Below, piece by piece: positions 21,772 through 31,769 of a DNA stretch of 64,000 nt. The position numbers were made by a program, and so were the translations under genes. Each line of letters opens with the position of its first letter. The first letter of the stretch is position 1. The DNA lies in the NCBI GenBank assembly GCA_033439765.1, contig JAULSN010000005.1, positions 682,001 through 746,000 on the forward strand, given 5' to 3'. This DNA is from Lasiosphaeria ovina. Taxonomy: Eukaryota > Ascomycota > Sordariomycetes > Sordariales > Lasiosphaeriaceae. The notes beneath the pieces were generated by a model. It ran no database searches and was not told the DNA's origin. It worked only from the letters and a program-made list of their open reading frames with translations.

Positions 21772-24258
21772 ATGATGACGGACTCACAAGCCATAAAGGC
21801 CCGTGGCAGCACGGATGCAGTCAGCACTCACAACGAGCATGACAGCCTCATGCACCCCATTTCCCGGTCGCACGCCGACCTTGACCAAGAGCATAAACAC
21901 GAACAACCGCAAGGCATTTCAACGTCGTCCGATGCGCCAAGAACAATCAACTCGATGCAACAGCGCCTGCCCTTGCAGCCGCTGCAACCTGGTCATGAAT
22001 CTGGCCAAGTGAAAGCTCATGCAGAGGGAAATAGCTCAAACGACACCGAGCAGGTCAAAGTGAAGGAAATCGATGTGGTTGATGGTTCTACGCTACGTCG
22101 GCTGTCCTGGAGGGAAAAGCTCGGGCTCTTTGCCCTTCTTCTTTTCCCCATCGGCACCGTCATCCTCCTGGTCTGTCTCGGCATCCTTTGGTTCCTGTGG
22201 TTGGGCGGTAGTGCCGGGAGTGGACTATGGCATGAGATCACGGCCCGGGACCGGCTGAGCGAGACAGTCAATATCATCGCCGAGGTCATCAAGATCACCG
22301 TCAACTTCCAGGTCGGAACCGAAGTCGCCATGATTGCGAGTCTCGCCATGGAGCGCTTCGACGTGCTGCTCCCACACGCCGCGTCGCTCTCCATGATGAA
22401 GGCGTGCGCCAGCAGCGGCACCGTCTTGGTGCTGCTCAAGCACCAGTTCAGAGCAATGACCAAGAGCACTGGCAGAGCCGGGACGACAGTCTCCGTCTTC
22501 GTACTGGCCGCCACCCTATCGGTGGTGTTCGGCGTCACCCAGGTCTTTTCCATTCTGCTCATCAGCGACACCACCGTCCGGGCTATCCCTGGCATTCCCG
22601 CGACGGTCAACCTGACCGTCGGAAGCAGCGACGCCGACGCCGTTGCGATAAGAATTCTCCAGCCCATGGACAACACGTGGCTGCGCTCTCCCGCTCGATA
22701 TCCCACCTTTGCCGAATACTCGGAGCCGCCGTACGTGGCTGACGGCGTCCTAGACACGGGCGTCACGCTCCGGGCATTACTACCCTTTCCGGGCGCCGGA
22801 GATCGGCAGCTCCTCCAGTCCTACGCCGGCACGGCTACCGTGCTGGACGCGCGCGTCACTTGCCAGCGGCCGAGGTTTTCAAATCTGACGGTAGACGCCT
22901 CGAAGCAGCCCGGCTACCTTCGGCTGAGCGGCTGGGTCTCGCCCACGGTGGTTACGCCGCGGATGGTGCCCCTCGATATATACACAGACGGCCGCGGTAG
23001 CAACCAGACCTTCAACGGCACGATTTACTTCCCGGGGGCGGTGGTGCCGCTGCAGAACAATGACGACGACTTCACGGCTCTGTCCATCTCCAATCTCGAC
23101 GTCGATCTGTTGATCAGCGAGTTCAGCGAGCTCACAGGAGTGAACACGAACCCCTACTACGCCGGAGTTGGTTATCTCGTGCTCAACGTCTCGCAGGGAA
23201 CCATGCACGACTGGTTGTTTAACTTCCCCTACAACGACACGGCCGCTAGGTTACACCCAACCCTGACGAACCGGTCCGAGTGGCTCGACGTCGGCTTCGC
23301 GGACAACTCGCTGGTCGTCAGCGCCTCGCTCTGCTACAGCCCCTGGGACCAAGCCAACGTGCCCGTGCAAATCTCCAGCAAGCACAACGCCAGCAGGTTC
23401 GAGTCGGTGCCAAGCTACGACTGGGGCACCGGCGCCTACACGTTCGACTTTCTCCGCAAGCTGTACGGGCAGAACGACACGCTGACGCCCGACGAGCGCG
23501 GCATCCTAGAGATGCAGAACCAGTCCTGGACGCAGAATCAGGACCGAGTGACGGTGAACAGTGATAATACATCGGCCCCCACCACCGCCTCCACATCGGC
23601 GTCGCTGCGGGCAGTCTCGAAACTTCTCGGCTCCGCCATGCTGGGCGGCATCTACAACTTCGTGGACATGACCCAATCGTCCCAATTCCTCGCGCCCTTT
23701 GACCGCATGATGTTCCCGCTCGGCACCTACGTGTCGCTTGCGCAGGAGATTGTCAAGACCACCCAAGGAGGCGGCGGCGGCGGCGGTGGCATCGCGTTCA
23801 TGCTGCAGAGCTTGATCACGCTCATGAGCAGCATGACGTACTACGACATCCTCAACGTGTACGACCTAGCAGAGCCGGCCCAGGTGGCCTACTTCGTGCC
23901 GGCGACGGTGCCGGTCATGGGCGCGGGCCTGTGCACCGTGACGGCGGTGTTGGGCGTGCACCTGGCGCTCATGGCCGTCGTTCTGTGGCTGTTCCTGTGC
24001 CGGACCGCGCACTCGCGGCTGGGTGCCACGTGGGCGGCCGTGGCCGCGCACATGCAGGGACTGGGATCCGTGTCGGAAGGAGAGGGAGGAGTAGGAGGAG
24101 GAGTGGGAGGTGTGGTGGGTAGGTGTCTGGAGGATGCGGCTCGCGGCGAGGACGATGATTGTGTCGAGAGGCGGATGACGAGCGAGGGGGTGGCGAATAG
24201 GAGAGTCGGGACGAGAGTGATGGGCGGCAAGATCGAGGTCGCTCTAAAGGAGGACTGA
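21772..24258 (+). CDS. Multipass membrane protein with large glycosylated extracellular domain, function unknown
   Basis: Intact intronless frame of 828 aa from ATGATGACG at 21772. A polar, Gln/His/Ser-rich cytosolic head of about 110 residues is followed by a strong TM segment (LGLFALLLFPIGTVILLVCL), a second hydrophobic stretch near residues 240-265, and a long region with many sequons (NLT, NQT, NGT, NDT, NRS, NAS, NQS) that is probably extracellular or lumenal. A third TM block lies near residues 715-745 (AGLCTVTAVLGVHLALMAVV). The tail is Gly-rich, then charged. The layout matches a large group of fungal membrane proteins without assigned function. It is unrelated to the HET genes further right as far as can be seen. 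Confidence 0.8.
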   Translation: MMTDSQAIKARGSTDAVSTHNEHDSLMHPISRSHADLDQEHKHEQPQGISTSSDAPRTINSMQQRLPLQPLQPGHESGQVKAHAEGNSSNDTEQVKVKEIDVVDGSTLRRLSWREKLGLFALLLFPIGTVILLVCLGILWFLWLGGSAGSGLWHEITARDRLSETVNIIAEVIKITVNFQVGTEVAMIASLAMERFDVLLPHAASLSMMKACASSGTVLVLLKHQFRAMTKSTGRAGTTVSVFVLAATLSVVFGVTQVFSILLISDTTVRAIPGIPATVNLTVGSSDADAVAIRILQPMDNTWLRSPARYPTFAEYSEPPYVADGVLDTGVTLRALLPFPGAGDRQLLQSYAGTATVLDARVTCQRPRFSNLTVDASKQPGYLRLSGWVSPTVVTPRMVPLDIYTDGRGSNQTFNGTIYFPGAVVPLQNNDDDFTALSISNLDVDLLISEFSELTGVNTNPYYAGVGYLVLNVSQGTMHDWLFNFPYNDTAARLHPTLTNRSEWLDVGFADNSLVVSASLCYSPWDQANVPVQISSKHNASRFESVPSYDWGTGAYTFDFLRKLYGQNDTLTPDERGILEMQNQSWTQNQDRVTVNSDNTSAPTTASTSASLRAVSKLLGSAMLGGIYNFVDMTQSSQFLAPFDRMMFPLGTYVSLAQEIVKTTQGGGGGGGGIAFMLQSLITLMSSMTYYDILNVYDLAEPAQVAYFVPATVPVMGAGLCTVTAVLGVHLALMAVVLWLFLCRTAHSRLGATWAAVAAHMQGLGSVSEGEGGVGGGVGGVVGRCLEDAARGEDDDCVERRMTSEGVANRRVGTRVMGGKIEVALKED

Positions 24259-26510
24259 TAATTCCGTTCCATGGTAGTGATGACACGTGGTGAGTAAAAC
24301 GGGTATAGAGGGAACGAAACTACGTAGGTAAGTGACGGCCCCCTTCACCATAGAGGTAGTCTATTTTTCTTTAGCTCGACGACAGCAGATAGAAACTTGC
24401 CAAGGTAGCAGCACGACCAACTCGTCCCCCTTTTCAAACCAAGGTAGGCTAGACATAAAATTAACGACTCACGGCAACACTGACTAACCGATAGGTAAGA
24501 CAGGTGCTTGAATCAGGCCAACAAGGCTGGAGGATGAAATCTCAACGGGTGCTGCGGCCCTGGCGTGGCGTGGGGAACCAACTCGCCTTCCTTTCCAGAC
24601 CAACACAGGCGAGAGGCGTGGCGGCCCCCGGCAATGCTGACCGAATTGAGGATGAGAGAGAGGTTTCGAACTGAACCGACGACTAGGAGGCGCAAAGGTA
24701 GGAGTCGACGGATATTGCGGCGCCCGTGAGAGCTATTTTTTGCTTGACGACAGGGTGAAATCACGACGCCAAAAATAGCACGACCAACTGGCCCTCTCTT
24801 AATGACCAGTCAGCAAGGACCGAGAGGCATGGCGGCGTGGTCCCATGGGGCTGGACGTTTCGTTTCGGTTGGGCTTCAGACGCCGACACGACGCCGCTGT
24901 TGGGACGGCACGAGGCCCAGTCTCAGTTGGGACGAGCGATGGCCCAGGCGGAAAGAAGATGGCCGACGAGGCGTACGGCGTCTGGCGAGAGGCGAGGTCG
25001 ACTAGCCGCGAAGGGGCATGTGAGGTAAGACGAGACGAGACGAGACGAGATGAGACGAGAAGAGATGAGACGAGACGAGAAGAGACGAAACGAGAAGAGG
25101 AAGGGGCTGCTACGGCAGATCACCGGGAGTGTCCATGGAATATCGGTACTGGTGTGTGTATGTGCCGCTGTAAATCGTGGGTATGTGGTTAAGGAAATCA
25201 CGGTGTCATGTTAATGGGGTGTTGGTCGAGAGAGGACCGGTGAGGTCAGAGGCGTCATATTAGGTAGTGGGCCGCCTCCACATTGAACTTGGGGGTGCCC
25301 CGTAGGCGCCTGCGCTGTGCCGCTGCTAAGATCGGAGATCCCGAAGATCATGATTTGCATCAGATGCGACCCGCGGTGAGGAAGGACATGGGCCAATTAT
25401 GCTATGCAGGGCACGGAGCGGGCCGGCACTGTTTTGCCAACAAGCATATACGTCATGGCTCGCTTTTCCAGTCTGTTGGGCGGCCGGTGGTCACACAGAC
25501 ATGGCACCACAAGACGAATACCGCTTCAACTCAGCGAAGTTGGGACTGGGCCCACTTTTGATCAATCGGCCCTGCCTTATTGATGTTGTTCGTTCTCGCT
25601 TAGATAAGGTCTCGTGGGCCATTTGATCGCGATTACCGAGAGTAGCCAGGCCAATAAAGGCGAAAACCGAAAAGAAAAAGTGGGATGTAGACGGGGCCCC
25701 GGCCAGTTCAAATCCTACTTCGCTGAGTACGGAAGAAGCGGTAACATCACGGAAAACATAATCCTGGCGCAATCCTACCCCGTGATACGGCCCTAATGTA
25801 TGTACATTATTAGACTAAACGAGACTAGCGGATAAAACCAACACAAAGTGCCGCACAGCGGCAAGCTTGGCCTCTTCTAATTGATACGCAAGAATTAAGG
25901 AACCCCCGGGTGGTGGCTAGCTAGGGTAATTATGAGGACCCTTGGTGCAGTAGCCCCATAAGGCGCCTCAGGGCACTTGTGCCATGTGGTGTTGCATAAT
26001 TACAACGGCAGGTAAAAAGGCCTGCAATGTGGGCAAAAGAGTGCCCGGTTGGTTGCAATTATTCTTAGGAAGAAGGAAGAAAGGTAGGAAAGGAAAGTGG
26101 GCATGGCCCAGATACCCCGACTGCCTTAGGTAGGTCCGCAGGGAAATGAACAGACATGCAGAGCCTGCCTGGGCCACAGGTGGCTAGAAAATATGCCACC
26201 ATATTGCATACCTAGGTACCTACGTAGAACCGGCACTTGCGACATGTGGAGGAACGGGAATACTTTAAGAAGCCTCCACGGCGCCATGTTTTTTTTTTTT
26301 TTTTCTTTTTCGCCCACAGTATCTCTCTCTCCCATTTCCTGCCCATCGTGCCATCAAATCAATTCAAACTTCAAACTCGTCGTATCCAACCAAGTCCCAG
26401 CCTGGTTGCCTTTTTCTGTCTCTCGCAAAAAGAAGCCCCCCCTCCAATCCACAACCCTCCACGCACCAACAAAGTAATTACCGGCGCCATCCCACAACTC
26501 GTTCGACACC
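24259..26510. other. Long intergenic region with low-complexity DNA
   Basis: 2.25 kb without a supportable gene. It contains a purine-rich GAGAC microsatellite, a TACCTAGGTACCTACGTA palindrome cluster near 26209-26226, and a T-tract plus CT-rich run (26289-26340) that is probably the promoter and 5' UTR of the small gene at 26511. Confidence 0.5.
25027..25100. repeat. GAGAC-type purine microsatellite
   Basis: Imperfect repeats of (A/T)GAGACGAGAC over about 74 bp. Confidence 0.85.
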
Positions 26511-26723
26511 ATGTCGTTATCCGTGGAAGAATTGAAGAAAGAGTGGGAATTTGCCATGGCCATGAATAACACATCCGTCAATGCCAGGGATAATTTACAC
26601 TACGCCAAAGAGTCCCGTCGTTTGGAAAGGGAATACAGGGCAGCAAGAGCTGCTAATACCATGAACGCCCAAGGACCCCCGGCTCCGGGAGTCCGCAGGG
26701 CTCCAACGGCGGAAAAAAAATAG
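26511..26723 (+). CDS. Small charged protein, unknown
   Basis: A 70-codon frame begins with a good start context (CACCATGTC) behind a T/CT-rich 5' leader, as expected for a fungal promoter. The product is predicted helical and charged (VEELKKEWEFAM, ESRRLEREYRAARAANT), with a Pro/Arg/Lys-rich tail. No signal peptide or domain. The short length and lack of a recognisable family keep this uncertain. Confidence 0.45.
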   Translation: MSLSVEELKKEWEFAMAMNNTSVNARDNLHYAKESRRLEREYRAARAANTMNAQGPPAPGVRRAPTAEKK

Positions 26724-28165
26724 GGCGAACAGGCTTGCATGAACAGTACGGTAGAGAGAGCCATTTATGAATGCACGCTGGTCGTGCCGTGCTGGTTCTT
26801 TTTTTCCATGTTCTTGACGGCGGGCTGATGGGTGAGATGAGGGGGAGTGTGTGTGCATGCTGGCCATGCGATTGGATCGGTTAAGTTGCCGTGGACTACC
26901 TTAGGTACCAAGCATGCTGGCTATGCTACCAAGGAACCGGAACCGGGTCCGGGCCAGGGAGCTTCTTTGCGGGCCAAGGATGGCAATGGTACTGTACTTC
27001 AGGTATCTTACTCTCCACGTAAGGGGTACGGGCTGGCTGTGGAGGGCGCTTTTGGGTCCCGGGGCAATGGTACGGATACCTAGGTACTTGAGGTAGCTAC
27101 TTGAATAGAAAATGAAAGCTTTACTTTCGCCATTCTCACCTGTTCTTCGTCTGGGTCGCTTGCGTGTCCTTGAATGATGATTACCCAAAGTATCTACTGC
27201 AGGGACGCCGGTTGTAATTGATGAATTATTGTCAATTGCCTCGAAGAATCAGATGAGCACCTGGGGTACCTTTGGTGCATAATTACCTAACTTGTACTCC
27301 TAAATCCAATGCCACCATATCTAATGGCTAAGGTATCCTGTTTGTCTGTGGCTAATTCTCAAGTGGGTGCAGTCCGTTGGATGATTGCAAAAAGCCCCAT
27401 CACAGGGTTCCACTGCATTGCAGGGCTCGATTCTCCCTTGCGGAGGAAGGACTACTATGTAGGATGGAGGCCAAGTATAATTAAGGTACGAGCGGATTGG
27501 ACAGCAACTAAGCCCGGTTACGGCCCAGCATCTTGGCGCCACCACCACCCATGCAGCCGGATCTTGTGCTCGTATTAAGTTGGGCTAACACCACCTCAGT
27601 CAAAGGCGCAGTTGGGCCCGGGGGGGGGGGGGTTGGCGGGGGTGGCTAGGAAATTAGGTGGACTTGATAGCCAAAATTATTTCTCATATACCATGCCCAG
27701 AGCTTGCTAAATAAATATGCTGGCCAGGAATCAAACGCAACCAAAAAAGTCGGCCATCCAACATGTTACGGCGTCGCAGCCTCCGTGCATCTGCGATGAC
27801 TTGGCAAGTTGGCAACCTTCATCACTCTGTGGGACGACGAGGCACGGTGGCACGGCGCTTGCCCGGCATGCACCATGTTCACTCTGGCTGGCCAAGCTCC
27901 AATCTGCTGCCGCGCCCGTTTCGGAGCCAGGCCACGGGCACCAACCGACCAGCGGCGCACATGAAACCAAGAGCGAAGAGGCAGCTTATCGGCTGTTACT
28001 GACTTGTCGATATGGAGTAGGGACAAAGATATAAGAATACACATCTCGTACCTCTCGTACCATCATCTAATTCGGTCTATTAATCACCATCATCATCACC
28101 ATCATCGTCACCACCACCACCACCACCACACCACAACCACCCTACGACCCCCCAAAATACCAGCC
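26724..28165. other. Intergenic with low-complexity DNA
   Basis: No gene seen. It holds a run of 13 G near 27620-27632, palindromic TACCTAGGTA near 27078 and, at the right end, the CAY-repeat leader of the next gene. Confidence 0.45.
28084..28140. repeat. CAT/CAC trinucleotide-rich tract in the 5' leader
   Basis: Near-continuous CAY triplets just upstream of the ATG at 28166. The frame reads through as poly-His if translation began earlier, which I judge unlikely. Confidence 0.8.
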
Positions 28166-28753
28166 ATGTCCAGCTCCAAGAAGGGCAGCAATTCTAGCAA
28201 GAGCAGCAGTTCTGACAAGAAGGAGGACGGCAAGACCAAGAAGTTGCAGGAACTATACGCCCATTTAACGGAGGCAAAGACGAAATGGGAGGCAGAGGAG
28301 CAGAACGTTCAGGGGCTACGAGCCGAGCATTACCGGCTACTGTGCCACCCCACCCAGTCTATATATGCGCCCGCAAAGGCAAAGGAGATCGAAGAAGCCG
28401 AGGTACCCCTCGGGAAGCGGCGCCGGGATTATTACAAGCTGGAAAGCAAGTACAACAAACTTTTCGGCTTGACCTCGACCAGCTCGGCGTCCGAGTCGGA
28501 CGGCGCCGGCAGCAACTCGTCGCAGGGTGCGCCGTCGTCCCAGAATTCCAGCAACGGCCCGGTGCAGCACTGGGCGTGTTGCAGCTGCACATCGAGGCGA
28601 TCAGGTGCGACCCGTCCTACGCTAAACGATATCACATGGGTCGACGATGAGCCCACTAGTACGCCATGCCGTAAATGCGGGCACCATTATTGCGGCGGTA
28701 CCGATTTCCCCGAGCCCGACCGTCGACAATGCGAGATCATGTGGTCCGACTGA
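28166..28753 (+). CDS. Small Ser/Lys-rich protein with C-terminal Cys cluster
   Basis: 195 aa from the ATG at 28166 (GCCATGTCC). A Ser/Lys-rich head (SSSKKGSNSSKSSSSDKK) is followed by a helical, likely coiled-coil region (about residues 25-105), a Ser/Asn/Gln linker and a C-terminal Cys-rich module: WACCSC, then PCRKCGHHYCGG about 30 residues on. That looks like a small zinc ribbon. An upstream in-frame extension reads poly-His from the CAY repeat and was rejected as leader. The family is not recognised; the pattern of short C-x-C / C-x2-C modules recurs in many uncharacterised fungal proteins. Confidence 0.6.
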   Translation: MSSSKKGSNSSKSSSSDKKEDGKTKKLQELYAHLTEAKTKWEAEEQNVQGLRAEHYRLLCHPTQSIYAPAKAKEIEEAEVPLGKRRRDYYKLESKYNKLFGLTSTSSASESDGAGSNSSQGAPSSQNSSNGPVQHWACCSCTSRRSGATRPTLNDITWVDDEPTSTPCRKCGHHYCGGTDFPEPDRRQCEIMWSD

Positions 28754-29608
28754 AGGGGGGTCGAGATTGCCTACCTAATTAGATGCTTGGACGGGGCCCC
28801 TAATTACGCATTGATACTCCTGATCAGGGGCCACAGAGGTCTAATCTGAGGTTCTTGGGCGCTTGGTTTTGGTTTTGGTTTTTTCATTTATCTCGTGTTT
28901 CGCATTCTCAGTACGCTGTTCCGCTGGACGGACGGCCATGCCATCTGCTGGACAGAAGTAGAGCCATTAGTTATCCGCTGGGCGGAGGGCTGTGTGGTTA
29001 TTTGCGTTGTTTTAGGATCTAGCTGCTAAGAACTATGCTGTTGGTTGCCTGGTGCCCCGTCTTTCCGTTATTGACAATACTGATATTATCTTCTTGGAAA
29101 TTGCAGCTGCCAAAAGTCGCTCATGTCGGACGACGTGGTGTCATTTATTATCATATCAACTAATGCCCGAAGGGTACAGCGACTAGCTATCAATTCTGAA
29201 GTCATAACTGCCTAGTCTTTTATGCGTATTATTGACCGTATGGGGCCACCGCTATTCTAGCGTCAGCGATCGGCGACTTTGGCTTGGTAAGGTTTAAGCA
29301 TGTCTCTCTAGGGCTACCTACCTCCACTGACTTGGAACCTGACATTCTGTAGAGAGTGGCTAATGACGGAGCTATGCAACGGGCTGCTATTCATATAAGT
29401 GGATTCTCCACATTTGAACCAATAGATAGCCGAATCTTTGTCCCGGCTCTTTCGGAGCCTTGACGTGATCTGGCAGGGAGTTTAAGTTATTTCTCTCATC
29501 TCGAAAGTGGGAGGCTCTTTTGGTTAGGTACCTTGGGTCAAGTACATCTAACTAGGTGTATTCCATATTAGGAGGCACTCGATTGATGCATCTGCCATCG
29601 GTGTCATT
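28754..29608. other. Intergenic
   Basis: No frame with coding character. Short (GGTTTT)n-like stretch near 28861-28883. Nothing else seen. Confidence 0.5.
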
Positions 29609-30325
29609 TTACCTTTTACCCAACCATACCATCAGATCATCCTGTCCTCCGGCGCTCAAATCGCCCCGCTCCCTTTCCGGGGTGAACGGTAAGTGCATAG
29701 TCGGCACCCGCTGGTATTTACCACCGTACCCGCTCTCCTTGGGTACGCGAACCGTCTCCCAAACCATGGCTTGCATATCCTTGACCTCCAGTACCCATAT
29801 CCCGCGCCAGTTACTTTCCTCTTCGACGACCTGCTTGAGGCGCCAGGGAAACTCGGCCGCCCTATCAAATTGCCATCCTCGTTCGGGCGAGGGCCGTGCC
29901 GACCGAGGGCTTGCCGGCCGAGGCCGAGGTTCACTTGCTTTGCTTTCTGCATATTCCGCTTCCTTTTGATCTGTCGCGTTCTTGCGCATCGAGCGGCCGG
30001 CTCTGTAGTCTTTCCACGCCTGGTGGAGAGCAGAGAATGGCTGCATCATGGCTTTGCCTATACTTAGGGTACGTAATTAGACCTATGTAGCTGAGTGAAT
30101 GTAATATTATAGACACTTACTTGATCGGCCGGGGCGATATCGGTACCCCCCAAATATTGTAGGTAGTATGGTGGGCGTTCCGATTAGGTAGCTTCTGAGC
30201 GTGAGGAAGCCGTAAAGGAGGCTACGTGATAGAGTTAAGAGGAGTTGAACTTTGGGATTACGTGAAATTGCAGATTCAAATGGTGCTTAATAAGTTTTTG
30301 GTGGTCGTAGTTGGAATTTTAGCAT
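29609..30325 (-). pseudogene. Two-exon gene interrupted by an in-frame TAA at codon 13
   Basis: Joined model complement(29609..30057, 30121..30325). The 63-bp intron (GTAAGT..GTATAG) is well formed and its phase (A|GC) is consistent. Translation begins at the ATG at 30325, about 27 bp behind a TATAAAA box, gives twelve residues (MLKFQLRPPKTY), meets TAA at 30287-30289, and then continues as clear coding text (APFESAISRNPKVQLLL.., then YLIGTPTILPTIFGGYRYRPG) into the second exon, which ends at 29609. No ATG exists between the stop and the second exon. Without the stop the protein would be about 217 residues with a hydrophobic N-terminal third and a charged C-terminus. CAA to TAA would be a RIP-type change. 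The family is not recognised. An undetected upstream splice is the alternative, but I see no GT donor. Confidence 0.5.
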
Positions 30326-30726
30326 AGTAAGGTAGGAGAGAGAGACGTGATTTTATAGACAAGCGGCTTCTGAAAATAATTATTAGAAATCGAACCCCAA
30401 AGCCAAAACTAATAAGCTCCCGCCCACCCGGCAGTCGTAAACGCAAAAGAAGAAGTTTAACTATAACGAAAATTTAGGTTAGTAAATGGAAAGGTTAGCT
30501 ACGACGAAACCGGAGAGCTCAAATACTCGGCAGCGTCGTTCCATACAGGCATACTCGTTGTCAAAGTCGAGGGCTAGCTTATGGGAGCCCGTATGCCGGT
30601 TTACAGGGGGAGCATTTTTCGACGGAGACGTCGGAACAGGGGGATTTGTGGGTTGGACATCCTCATATCCAGCTGGAAATCATCTAAGTAAGCCATTACG
30701 GTTACCAAAGGTTTTAAGGATAGGTT
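30326..30726. other. Intergenic
   Basis: AT-rich spacer holding the promoter of the interrupted gene to its left. No gene seen. Confidence 0.4.
30351..30357 (-). promoter_or_regulatory. TATA box
   Basis: TATAAAA on the minus strand, followed by a CT-rich run and the ATG at 30325. Confidence 0.5.
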
Positions 30727-31155
30727 CTAGGGGTCCAGGGTGAGATGAACCTGTTCTCCGTATAATAGGAGCCTGCCGCAGGCGAGGTTCTTCTGAAAGC
30801 GAGTAAACGCCGTTCTCAGCCGAAGACGCCCTTGGACGCCGGGGTCCGGATTGCCTTCGCTGCCAAACGTGTAGATTTTGGTGCCAATAATGCCCGTAGC
30901 GAAGCCACTCCTCGGCGCGGGCATCCTAGCGCGGGCCGTGACCCAGCCGGCCCAGCTGGCGCCCGTCATGCCGCCGAGCACGTAGATCTTGCCGTCGACT
31001 GCGGCCGCGTTGGCGTGGTTGATGGCGACGGGCAGCGGCGCGAGCTTCTTCCATGCGTTCTTGGGGATGTCGTAGAGGTACACGCTGTCAAGCACGGCCC
31101 CCGTCTGCAGCACCCCGTCGATGATGACCAGCTGCGTCGACGACAGCGCTAGCAC
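30727..31155 (-). pseudogene. Fragment of a Kelch-repeat protein
   Basis: A minus frame includes one good Kelch blade (SVYLYDIPKNAWKKLAPLP, then AAAVDGKIYVLGGM) and part of another (MPAPRSGFATGIIGTKIYTFG). The frame has no upstream ATG in a credible context, and the two blades are joined by a stretch that does not fit the repeat, suggesting internal deletion. It is followed by unrelated sequence. Kelch blades form beta-propellers; nothing more can be assigned to a fragment. Confidence 0.6.
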
Positions 31156-31769
31156 TAACCAAGCAACCGTTATTTATAAAACGGTAATAGAACATTCTGC
31201 CGCTAGTTTCGGCTGCCGCTAAGTAAGCTATACTTTATTTATCCGCAAACTTGATTCAAAAATAAAGATATACTACGTAGAGCATATACAAGCCCCTGTA
31301 AAATCTTGTCGGGGGACTTGTGGCTGCCTGTTTTCGGCTCCGAAGTTCTGCCATTTTCTGCCTCCTTGAGTCTTCTCAACAATCTTTGTGACCGCTAGAC
31401 TAGTAGTTGGGTCGGTGACGACCAGCGAATCCCTGGTGCTGTATGTTTTTAGGTACTTTTTACTCTTAGTAAAGCTCAATATTACGTACGTAATACGGAT
31501 ACGGATGTGCTTTTTCTTCTGTTTTTTACAATGCGTCTTGGATTTGGTTGGTTCAAATTTTCGGGCGCTGAAGGCTTTTCTTTGGAATCACGTGCGGGAC
31601 AGCAGGCAACCACTGCCTGTTCCCTAACATGCCCACCACCAAGGTCGGTTCGGTTTTCAGGTATGGTCTTGATTTCCCCTCTCTTCCACTCTTTCCCTTT
31701 CTTGGAACGGTCGCTTTTCGCTCGCTCACTGCAACACGACAACTAATTACCCCCTGATCAACGATACTC
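31156..31769. other. Intergenic; repeat copy and HET promoter
   Basis: Holds the first copy of a 41-bp hairpin-bearing repeat (31410..31450) and a CT-rich promoter-like stretch just before the HET gene at 31770. Confidence 0.5.
31410..31450 (+). repeat. 41-bp direct repeat, copy 1
   Basis: Shares GGTCGGTGACGACC, the following AGCGAATCCCTRGTGCTG and a T-run with 38217..38257, differing at one position. GGTCG and CGACC can pair around GTGA. Similarity tails off into CTCAATA-rich sequence. Confidence 0.85.

Noticed and set aside
25700..25720. tRNA B-box-like AGTTCAAATCC
   Set aside because: No A-box, no cloverleaf pairing at the right distance.
27620..27632. Poly-G run
   Set aside because: Simple homopolymer; no promoter or quadruplex context could be argued from a single run.
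28004..28165. Poly-His N-terminal extension of the 195-aa protein
   Set aside because: It translates a CAY microsatellite in the leader and starts at a non-preferred position.
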